A DNA stretch of 10,840 nucleotides from Discostella pseudostelligera (lineage: Eukaryota > Bacillariophyta > Thalassiosirophyceae > Thalassiosirales > Thalassiosiraceae), in the NCBI GenBank assembly GCA_036940085.1, contig JALLBK010001090.1, positions 1-10,840 of the forward strand, read 5' to 3'. Both the position numbers and the translations under genes were made by a program. Shown piece by piece: positions 1-7,700 of this stretch (positions are counted from its first letter, which is position 1; each line of letters starts with the position of its first letter). Under the pieces are notes generated by a model, which worked only from the letters and a program-made list of their open reading frames with translations, searched no databases and was not told where the DNA came from.

Positions 1-760
1 ATAATAGAGGTAGCGAGTGACGAGTGACGACACTGGGGCCTCCCTACAACCGCAAGTGCGGCAGTGGAAGTGGGTACGACGGTTGCGGCGAAGGAGGGCG
101 GAGGGCTGAACGAACAACGATGCTGAACGATCAACGATGCCAAAATAAGAATGGGCCATGGTACAAAAGCAATAGGGCCTCGCTCGGGCCCATGCATGGT
201 GCACTTCAAAGATTTCAGCGACAGCGATATGCTTCGCGCGCTTTTGAGTTGACACACAGATGGCACTCTCCCTTCTTTCCTCCGAGACCCAAATGAAGAG
301 AGAAATTCTGCGACGCACATGACGTCAGCTCAGAAGAGGGGAGTTATGTGCGAAATTCGCCAAACGACAACCAAGTTCAAGTACAGCCTACTTAGCCCAG
401 CCCCCATCTTTTCCACAAAGTCACAAAAGGCTCCACAAAAAGCGAGAAAGGGAGAGAAAGTGCCGTCCCGAATCCCTCTCCGACAGCCCAACTGCAACGC
501 TCCTCTTCGATGCATCTGCACCAAAGCAAACCAAGCTGCCGAAACTGAAACACACATACATTCCACCTTCCGCCCGACGCCGGCGGCTCGCAGGCGGCAG
601 CCGACGACGACATCATACCTGTGCATTGAATTGTATGGAGGAAGAAGGTTCAATGGCCAAGGTGCACAAAACATCGGGTTACATGCTGGCATAGATTTCT
701 TCATTTCCCTCTTATCGTTTGGGAATATCAATAAATCAATAAGGTGCACGCCCCACGTCA
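1..760. other. 5' flanking region of the 761 gene, no supported gene
   Basis: I see no convincing gene here. Two plus-strand frames (24-296 and 319-828) and one minus-strand frame (330-833) are open, but their translations are compositionally random and resemble no family I know. The 24-296 frame has only a GTG start, and the 319-828 frame overlaps the better-supported start at 761. The stretch contains one TGACGTCA palindrome at 320-327 and an AATAAA hexamer at 730-735. An in-frame TAA at 740-742 closes the frame of the downstream gene. It is best read as promoter and 5' leader. Confidence 0.5.
320..327. promoter_or_regulatory. CRE-like palindrome TGACGTCA
   Basis: This is a perfect 8-bp palindrome, the consensus cAMP-response element bound by bZIP factors. 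In diatoms, TGACGT/ACGTCA motifs act as CO2/cAMP-responsive elements in carbonic anhydrase promoters. It lies about 430 bp upstream of the ATG at 761. A second-site cluster occurs at 4484-4518. A single 8-mer can occur by chance, so the functional claim is weak for this copy alone. Confidence 0.3.
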
Positions 761-3302
761 ATGATGTCGTCGACCATGACCATTGCACCAGTAATAACTC
801 CCCAGTCGCACTCATCCCACCCCAGTAAGGCACGAGCCAATAGCGATGACTATTATGTCGATAACGTCAGCGGCAGTGTCAGCATCAACTTCGTCGGCGG
901 CAACAGCAGCAGCAGCAGCAGCAGCAACAATGGAAGCAAGTGCGCGTCGCAAAGTAGGAGCAGTGTCCATTATGACGCCTATTCGCTCCAACGCGCGGTG
1001 AGCTCCGACGCTAGATTACCCTCCCGACAACATGACGGACCACAACAGAATCAAGTCAATGATGTCAATGAAGATGATGAATTGCACTTGCAGCACTGTC
1101 CCAGCGACGGGCTTACTCTCTCGAGCAGCAATGAAACTGATGAAGAAGTATTTGGCGGCAGCAGTGCGATTCATCACACTCACATGAATGCAATCAGTAG
1201 TACCAGTCATCGCATTAGTCCATCTCCTTCGAAATCAATGCCGCCATCGCAACAACAGCAACAGGTGACGAAACGCTCCGTAACATCCTCTTCTGGCCTA
1301 CTAATCACTCGATGTTTATCCGATACTACTCATAACAGCGGTACTGGCAGTGCGGCACGGCGAATATTGCAAACCATTGAATCTGGAATACCACTCGGCG
1401 GTGACAATCCTACAACGACGACAACGGCTATTACTACTACTCCNAACCATTGAATCTGGAATACCACTCGGCGGTGACAATCCTACAACGACGACAACGA
1501 CTATTACTACTACTCCAAAACCACCACGACGTTGGAGTGCCCAAAGTAATAGCTTCAGTAGCAATCCCAGCTCTCCCAGCCATTTACATCTTCCGCCACA
1601 TCATCAATCCCAACATTCCAATGTATCCTTCACATCGCACTATTCTGTCGACGCTGGGAAGCATGGATTTTTATCTCATTCTCCCCCTCCCTCACCACCA
1701 CCCATACGGCATTCATTTAGTGGAAATGTAGATGAAGATTCTACTGCCGATGATGGGGGGCATGGTGGTGGAGGAGGTGGAGGAGGAGGAGATGCCAATT
1801 CTATTGTGAGCAATAGTGGCAGTATCGTGTTCAAATATCTACCAGGACAGGAAACTCCCCCGGCAGAATATGCACTTCCTGTTAGTATATTGAAGGTGTA
1901 TGGGGATGCATTGGTCGATGAGATTGATGATGTGTTGCCGCATCATGTTGGGGTTGGGAGTGGGGGTGGGGTGGTTGATGCACGCGACATCCTGCCCGTG
2001 AGACGAAAGGTGTTGGTAGATTCCTTTGAGAATGAGAATGATCGACAGACGGAAGTGAAGAACAATGCAACAACGGTATCATCCGCTCAGTCCGCACTGC
2101 CAACTCCTCCGCCAGACCGTTTGGACACTACAACTTCTGCTGTTGCTATGCCGGAGCAGCCGCAACGAATACTGCCTTATCATGAACGGAAACGACTATC
2201 GGAACTGGTCGAGAAGGAGAAGCGACGGAAGAATAAGAATNATACTGCCTTATCATGAACGGAAACGACTATCGGAACTGGTCGAGAAGGAGAAGCGACG
2301 GAAGAATAAGAATTCTACTACGAATACAAAGTTTGGTGCGAGTGACAGGTCTCCATTGATTGGGATTAGGAGTGTTGGTTATGGCGGTACTACTCCATTG
2401 CTAGCTAACGGCAACAACTATGCGGACGATAACGTTGCGAATAGTCGCGCCAAACCTTCAAAGGACACCAGAAAATGGTTTGGGCAGTTAGTTGCCATTA
2501 TCACTGGGAAGACCACGTTCCATGAAAAGGAGTGTGACGATGAGGAGAAAGGAACAACAGAGCAAAGTAATGGTTTACATCCGGATCCAAAACAAACCTA
2601 CCGTGATCAAGCCGAGGCATTCCTTAAAAAGACGGAGGTGGAACGGATGAAAATCAAGGAGTTGTGCCTTACTACCCGACAGCAGAGTTTGTGAGTACTA
2701 CACGTTGTGTTGAGAGATTTGTTTCGTCAGAGGTTTCCTCTCATGGTATTTTTGATAACCCAATTAAATCCAGTGATCGGAGGGCGAAAAGTTCCTCACT
2801 CTCGGGAGCACTCGATTCTATACCTAGCTATAGTGGTGAGGAAGAGGAGGTTGAGACCGAGGATGATAGTAATACCAATCAGTCTTCGTACAACAGTTCT
2901 GAGGAAGAGGAGGATGAAGAATATGGATCGTTCTATTTTGGCAACCGAACGGGTAATGGTGGCGGGGTAACTCCATCATCGACCATTGGAAGCAGGTTGA
3001 GCATGAACACCACACCAAAAGTTTGGAGGTATGGCGAACCGATGGAACATTCTTCACTACTTGCGAAGAAGCATACTCCAACGACAATACAGAAGCAACG
3101 TATATCGGAGCATGATCTAATCATGAGACGTGATCGGCTGCTTCAGGAAGAGTATGAGTACCGATTACGTGCACTCCAGCGTGAGAATGAAAATTTGAGC
3201 AAGAAGTTTCGTATCTTTGTGTTGGTGACAGTGGCGATTATATTTACGGGAGCATTGACATTTGCGTTTGTGGTGTGTATTCGAATGTTGATGTCCATAT
3301 GA
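761..3302 (+). CDS. unrecognised Ser-rich protein with C-terminal membrane anchor (770 aa after collapsing assembly duplications)
   Basis: I do not recognise this protein. The start is ATG 761, with an in-frame TAA at 740-742. The raw frame is broken at N1444 and N2241, where 72-bp overlaps are duplicated. Joining 761-1443, 1517-2240, 2314-2690 and 2774-3302 gives 2313 nt with no internal stop, or 770 aa. Visible parts are: a Ser/Asn/Gln-rich N-terminus with Ser run 49-55; a Pro/Ser-rich middle with nine Gly at 311-319; a basic, possibly nuclear-localisation-like stretch around 452-468 (KEKRRKNKN); two acidic clusters at about 617-622 and 638-644; a charged, probably coiled-coil helix at about 705-739; and one hydrophobic helix at about 742-764, six residues from the end. 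No signal peptide is apparent, so a tail-anchored topology with a cytosolic N-terminus is likely. The protein may be a membrane-tethered scaffold or adaptor, but that is a guess. The exact exon structure is uncertain. Confidence 0.6.
905..925 (+). repeat. (AGC)7 microsatellite
   Basis: Seven AGC triplets encode a seven-serine run (residues 49-55) in the N-terminal low-complexity part of the 761 gene. The following AAC triplets continue as Asn. Such tracts vary in length between alleles. Confidence 0.85.
1372..1516 (+). repeat. 72-bp duplication flanking a single N (scaffold join 1)
   Basis: Positions 1372-1443 and 1445-1516 are the same 72 bp on either side of N1444. They differ at one base, G1427 versus A1500, which changes Ala to Thr. 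A copy that ends exactly at the N and restarts exactly after it is what unmerged contig ends give. The offset of 73 shifts the frame, which explains why the coding sequence appears broken here. The mismatch may be heterozygosity or a sequencing error. Confidence 0.9.
2169..2313 (+). repeat. 72-bp duplication flanking a single N (scaffold join 2)
   Basis: Positions 2169-2240 and 2242-2313 are identical and meet at N2241. Length and geometry match the joins at 1444 and 3312. It breaks the reading frame in the basic region of the predicted protein. Collapsing one copy plus the N restores the frame. Confidence 0.92.
2691..2773 (+). other. predicted intron in the 761 gene (83 bp)
   Basis: The frame open up to 2690 hits a TGA at 2692-2694, and the following exon is in another frame. 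A GTGAGT donor at 2691 and a CAG acceptor ending at 2773 remove 83 bp. This joins the two frames in phase 2, creating a Phe codon. The size matches the 73-86 bp introns elsewhere in the window. A one-base sequencing error between 2628 and 2692 is the alternative. Confidence 0.6.
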
Positions 3303-3384
3303 AGTGCGTGANATATTTACGGGAGCATTGACATTTGCGTTTGTGGTGTGTATTCGAATGTTGATGTCCATATGAAGTGCGTGA
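3240..3384 (+). repeat. 72-bp duplication flanking a single N (scaffold join 3)
   Basis: Positions 3240-3311 and 3313-3384 are identical and meet at N3312. The unit covers the codons of the C-terminal membrane helix and the TGA stop. The duplication therefore does not alter the predicted protein, but it does create a false second copy of the gene end. Confidence 0.92.
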
Positions 3385-3582
3385 TATGTTGTTAGTGCAA
3401 TGTGCCTTGGTATTGACCAGAGTGGTGATCTACTGCAAAGTATTTGCACAATTTTTATTGGCAGATGATGTGCAGTTTTGTATAGATAAAAGTTTAAGAG
3501 TTGTTTATGCGCTACATTATGTCCAATGCTACTATGATTGTAATTCGAAAGTGAGATCGTTCCCTGCCGTCATTATATTTGC
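3303..3582. other. 3' region between two convergent genes
   Basis: After the stop at 3302 there is the second copy of join 3, up to 3384, and then AT-rich sequence to 3582. A 69-codon plus-strand frame (3377-3586) has only a GTG start and no recognisable features. I see no canonical AATAAA. It is probably the 3' UTRs of the 761 gene and of the minus-strand acidic gene, which converge here. Confidence 0.5.
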
Positions 3583-4038
3583 CTAACCCATGGCAATCAT
3601 TCGCATTTGGATGAGAAGCCGGAGCGCGTCCAAGTTCTCCCAGTCGTCATTGTCTTCGTCATCGTCACCAACCAACTGCGCAAGAGAGTATTTTTCCAGC
3701 AACTCTTTCCCAAAAATATTCTCAAAAATGTCAAGCACTTCTTTGACTTCTTGCAAATCTTGATCATCTTCATCTTCCGAGTCGACGTCTTCCATGTCTT
3801 CATCTTCCGAGTCTTCACCATCGTCGTTGTCGTCATCGTCGTTGTCGTCATCATCTACGTCGTCGTCAGCATCGGCGGCATCGGCGGCATCGGCGTCGGC
3901 GTCGACAAAAGATTCCGACTCCAGACCGAGACTACTACTACTACTATCAGTACAATCCGTGTCATCACAAGAATCGCCTGTGGCAGAAGAGCCAGAGTCC
4001 TCGTCCTCGTCGCTCATATCGTAATCGTCGGATATCAT
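3583..4038 (-). CDS. highly acidic Asp/Glu-rich protein, function unknown (151 aa)
   Basis: This is a single open frame from ATG 4038 to TAG 3585-3583. Residues 1-90 or so are almost entirely Asp, Glu, Ser and Ala, including long Asp/Asn runs. A more ordinary helical segment follows at about 98-123 (EVLDIFENIFGKELLEKY is its core). Another Asp run and an amphipathic C-terminus (DALRLLIQMRM) close the protein. Such composition occurs in nuclear chaperones, nucleolar proteins and other basic-protein binders, but no specific family is recognised. There is no signal peptide or membrane segment. The gene converges on the 761 gene and diverges from the carboxylase gene. The opposite strand is also open over the same span, with hydrophobic Val/Ile runs, but without an ATG start. 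The acidic frame is preferred for its ATG and typical low-complexity composition. Confidence 0.5.
   Translation of the reverse strand: MISDDYDMSDEDEDSGSSATGDSCDDTDCTDSSSSSLGLESESFVDADADAADAADADDDVDDDDNDDDDNDDGEDSEDEDMEDVDSEDEDDQDLQEVKEVLDIFENIFGKELLEKYSLAQLVGDDDEDNDDWENLDALRLLIQMRMIAMG
3821..3850 (-). repeat. 15-bp perfect tandem repeat, two units
   Basis: Two identical 15-bp units (3821-3835 and 3836-3850) encode repeated Asp/Asn pentapeptides in the acidic protein. Neighbouring GTC/ATC triplets and a recurring CATCTTCCGAGTC at about 3770 and 3800 show that the whole acidic tract grew by repeat expansion. Confidence 0.8.
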
Positions 4039-4121
4039 GATGATTATTATTCATTCGAGTAGAGAATCCGCATTGGTAGTACTCCTACTGTTGTGGTGGC
4101 TGCTGCTGGCTGGCAATATTG
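4037..4121 (+). other. possible first exon encoding a signal peptide (speculative)
   Basis: ATG 4037 opens a short plus-strand frame of about 28 residues: a brief polar start, then an unbroken hydrophobic stretch (ALVVLLLLWWLLLAG), as in secretory signal peptides. A consensus GTAAGT donor follows at 4122, and a CTCAG acceptor ends at 4207. Using that acceptor adds only about 25 residues before a stop, so no convincing mature protein follows. The ATG overlaps the antisense ATG of the acidic gene, which makes one of the two suspect. Confidence 0.15.
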
Positions 4122-4713
4122 GTAAGTAGCTTGGTCAGACAGTTGATGCGACACAATCAATTCATCGATTAAGCAAGTCATCCCTCCAATGAATGGCCGT
4201 ATCTCAGCCAATATCCGGAGTTGGGAGTTGGGCCATGCTCCAAGTGGGACAATGTCCCTCCTTGGTCCATTGAACAACTTGCCATAGCGAACTCAAAAAT
4301 CCGCTTCTTTGAAACCAAGCATTTTGCCTGTGTCGAGTGTCGACTGTGAGTTCAAACGTACAGTTGCTCAATGCTGCCGTCTTCATCTTGCATTCATTCA
4401 ATGTTCTTCGCGATGGCGACGCGGTCGAAGCTTCAGCTGTCGTCTGTCCGTCGACGGTGAAGATCCAGAATTTGGATCTTTTGTGACGTCACCAGAATTT
4501 GGATCTTTGATGACGTCATCAAGATTTCAAATTCGAATTGGTGACATCGCCGCGACGCGCGACGCCGATTTTCTGATTTCATTCATCTCCACCATGAACG
4601 CCGAACTCCGACACCCAACGCAATGTTCTGCAGGCCACGTTGGGACCGACACCACCACCTTCTCTGCCCAAGCATGATGTCATAAATTCAGGATCATCGT
4701 CGTGATAAAAAGG
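4039..4713. other. divergent intergenic region, probable bidirectional promoter
   Basis: These 675 bp lie between the ATGs of the acidic gene (leftward) and the carboxylase gene (rightward). The plus-strand frame 4309-4677 starts only with TTG and has no family resemblance; the minus-strand frames 4047-4277 and 4204-4401 look like noise. The notable content is the 27-bp CRE-containing tandem repeat at 4465-4518 and a possible signal-peptide exon at 4037-4121. I see no clear TATA box. Confidence 0.5.
4465..4518. promoter_or_regulatory. 27-bp tandem repeat carrying two TGACGTCA sites
   Basis: Units 4465-4491 and 4492-4518 match at 25 of 27 bases, and each ends in the palindrome TGACGTCA (4484-4491 and 4511-4518). 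The sites lie 27 bp apart and about 195-230 bp upstream of the carboxylase ATG. This is a plausible bZIP/CRE-type control element. In diatoms similar motifs mediate CO2/cAMP responses. Binding is inferred, not shown. Confidence 0.5.
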
Positions 4714-7700
4714 ATGATAGCTCGTTGTCTTTGTTCCCGTCGTTCATTCTGCTTCCCAAGAGCGACGTCGTCAACGGCAGCATCGTCTGCAACGGCAGCA
4801 TCGTCTGCAATGGCAGCATCGTGGCATCGACAACAAGCTCCCCGCTTCACATCATCATCCACCCACAATCCTCCATCCCATCATCATTCACCACTACCAC
4901 AATCATTCACCCATGACACTCTCCTATCCAATCGCAAAATTCTCATCGCCAATCGGGGTGAAATTGCCATTCGAATCTCTCGTGCGGCCAAGGCACTCGG
5001 TGCCCAATCCGTGGCAGTGTGTGCTCCCGAAGATGTTACCTCGCCACATGTATTGGCAGCAGATGAATTTGTGGTATTGAACAAGGGAAAGTCGGCCATT
5101 GCACCATATTTGGATATTGAGGGATTGACCAAGGTGGCGTTGGAGAGGGGGGTGGATATGGTACATCCTGGTGAGTGTGGAGAATTGTTATGGCAGATTT
5201 GTCACTGTCTTTGTTGAAATGATGAGAATGACTACATCCCTTTTTTAAATATTTGTATCTGACTACTTCCTGTTGGTTCATTGCGATCGATATACGGGGT
5301 TACATCATTTGGTAGGGTATGGCTTTCTCTCCGAATCAGGGCATTTCGCCCAATCTCTCCTCGATGCCAATGTAACCTGGGTCGGTCCACCACCCGAGGT
5401 ATTGCATTTATTTGGTGATAAAATTGAAGCAAGAGCATTTGCACAACGATACAATGTACCGGTAGTCCGAGGGAGTGGGAATTTGCATAGTAGTGAAGAG
5501 TGTATGAATGTGTTGAATGAGGGGAATGTTCGTCTTCCTGCCATTATGAAGGTGAGTTCAAATTGACGGTTATTGGTGTGTCTTTGTCAACTGGATTAAA
5601 TGATGAATTAACATGGTATTGTTTCACCAGGCTGCATTCGGTGGAGGAGGCCGCGGCATGCGCATCGTTCGCGACCTCTCGCAAGCAATCTCCAGCTTCA
5701 ACTCCTGTCAAAGTGAGGCACTCACTGCTTTTGGACGTGACGAAGTCTTCATTGAGGAGTTTTGGGAGGGTACGAAACATCTCGAGGTACAAATTCTGGG
5801 TGATGGTCAGGGTGGAGTGGCTCATTTGTTTGAAAGAGACTGTACGGTCCAGCATCGTCACCAGAAGATGGTGGAATTGGCACCCTCGCGGGATATTCAT
5901 CCTGAGTTACGGAAGCGATTGGTAGATTGTGCATTGACGCTGACAAAGAATTGCAATTACATGGGTGCCGGGACAGTAGAATTTCTAGTCAGAGGAGAGC
6001 TGAACAATGATGATACAGAGTTTGTGTTTATGGAAGTGAATCCGAGAGTGCAGGTGGAACATACTGTTACCGAGGAGGCTACGGGAATTGACATTGTGCA
6101 GGCGCAGCTTCTTATTGCAGGAGGTAGAACGTTGGAGGATTTAGAATTGACACAAGACAAGATACAGCTTCGGAAGCACTCACTGCAAGCAAGGATAACA
6201 ATGATGCCTGGCAGGGGTGAAGTCTTAGATCGATACGAGGAACCCACAGGAGATGGAGTCCGATGCGATTCAGCTGGGTGGTATACTGGCTTCAAGCCGA
6301 ATCAGATGTACGATCCTCTAGTCGGAAAGGTGCGTTACCATCGGTATTAAATTGTCGCGATTTTGATTACTCCACATCGACTCATTGATAATTTACTTGT
6401 AGTTGATATGTTCTGCCGATAGTGTTACACGTGAAAGCTTCGAGAAGGCCAGACAATTGTTGCTGCAATCACTGGACGGGTTCAAAATTGAAGGAGTGGC
6501 CAATAACATCGACGCCATAGAGCGAATAGTGACTCATCCAGACTTCGTTGCAAATCGCGTGAATACTAGCTTTTTGGCTGATAACCCTGAGATCCTCCAT
6601 CCTCGAACAAAAAGTCAACGACCAAAAGGTCATGTCGCTGCCAAGAAGATCTACTCTGATGAGAAAACAACCTTCAAGCTTACGCCTCCCATGACGGGAA
6701 ACATTCTTTCCGTGAAAAAGCAAGCGGGTGATAAAGTGGAAGTTGGTGAAGTGATTGTGGTACTCAGTGCGATGAAGATTGAAACTGAAATGGTTTCGCC
6801 ATTGAAGGGCATTGTCACTGAAATCAATTGTAAAGCTGGCGAACAAGTCTCCGGTGATACCATCGTAGCGGTGTTGGAGGGCCATCAGGAAATTCATATT
6901 GATACAACAGCAACTGGCCCATCGAGCAGTAGTAGTGACGCTGGTGAGCGTGCGGCTGCAGGTGGCAGGTTGCTGTCCGATCCATCCATGGACGTTTGGC
7001 GTAGCTCCGATGATTTCACACCACAGCACAACATCAACGACGGAGGTATGACGCTACCCATCATCCATTCACTTCCAGAATCTCAACTAAATGACAATAA
7101 GGCGAAGGAACGCAGGAAGCGAAACGAGGCATTGAAGAATGAGCTCCTCGCCAAACTCGAAGCAGTAAAACTGGGTGGTGGCGAAAGTGCATTAGCATTG
7201 CATAAGAAACGTGGAAAGATGCTTCCACGAGATAGAATATCCGCAATCATCGATAAAGGAAGTGCCTTTTTAGAAATTGGGACACTTGCCGGTGGGAACG
7301 GTCTCTATGCAACAGAAGGCATTGACGATCTTCCTTCTGGTGGGGTTGTTGCCGGCATTGGAGTTGTGCATGGACGAGAGGTGATGATTGTCGCGAATGA
7401 TGCCACGGTGAAAGGCGGCACGTACTTTCCAATCACAGTGAAGAAACACCTCCGGGCACAACAGATTGCTGCCGAGAACCGTTTACCATGTATATATTTG
7501 GTGGACTCTGGTGGTGCATACCTACCGAAGCAGGCTGAAGTGTTTCCAGACAGAGAACACTTTGGACGCATCTTTTTCAACCAAGCCAACATGAGTGCCG
7601 CAGGTCTGCCGCAAATAGCTGTTGTGCTTGGATCTTGCACTGCAGGTGGAGCGTACGTGCCCGCAATGTCCGATGAGAATATCATTGTCGATAAGAATGG

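Noticed and set aside
319..828. 169-codon plus-strand frame upstream of the 761 gene, and its 167-codon antisense partner at 330-833
   Set aside because: Both overlap the better-supported start at 761, show no motif or domain, and have composition expected of GC-balanced non-coding DNA.
1372..1516. Real tandem duplication in the coding sequence
   Set aside because: The copies abut a single N exactly, and two other joins show the same 72-bp length, which fits unmerged contig overlap better than biology.
3821..3900. Short regular repeats resembling a CRISPR or satellite array
   Set aside because: The period is a multiple of three and lies within coding Asp/Ala runs. There are no unique spacers, so it is codon-repeat expansion.
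3607..4062. 151-codon plus-strand frame opposite the acidic gene, rich in Val and Ile
   Set aside because: It has only a TTG start, and the hydrophobic runs are the mirror of Asp codons on the other strand. The acidic frame has a proper ATG and a more usual low-complexity composition.
4309..4677. 122-codon plus-strand frame in the divergent promoter region
   Set aside because: It starts with TTG and its only regular feature is the translation of the 27-bp CRE repeat. I recognise no family.
6469..7029. 186-codon antisense frame inside the carboxylase gene, and a similar one at 7305-7733
   Set aside because: They are shadows of a coding region with strong motif conservation on the plus strand.
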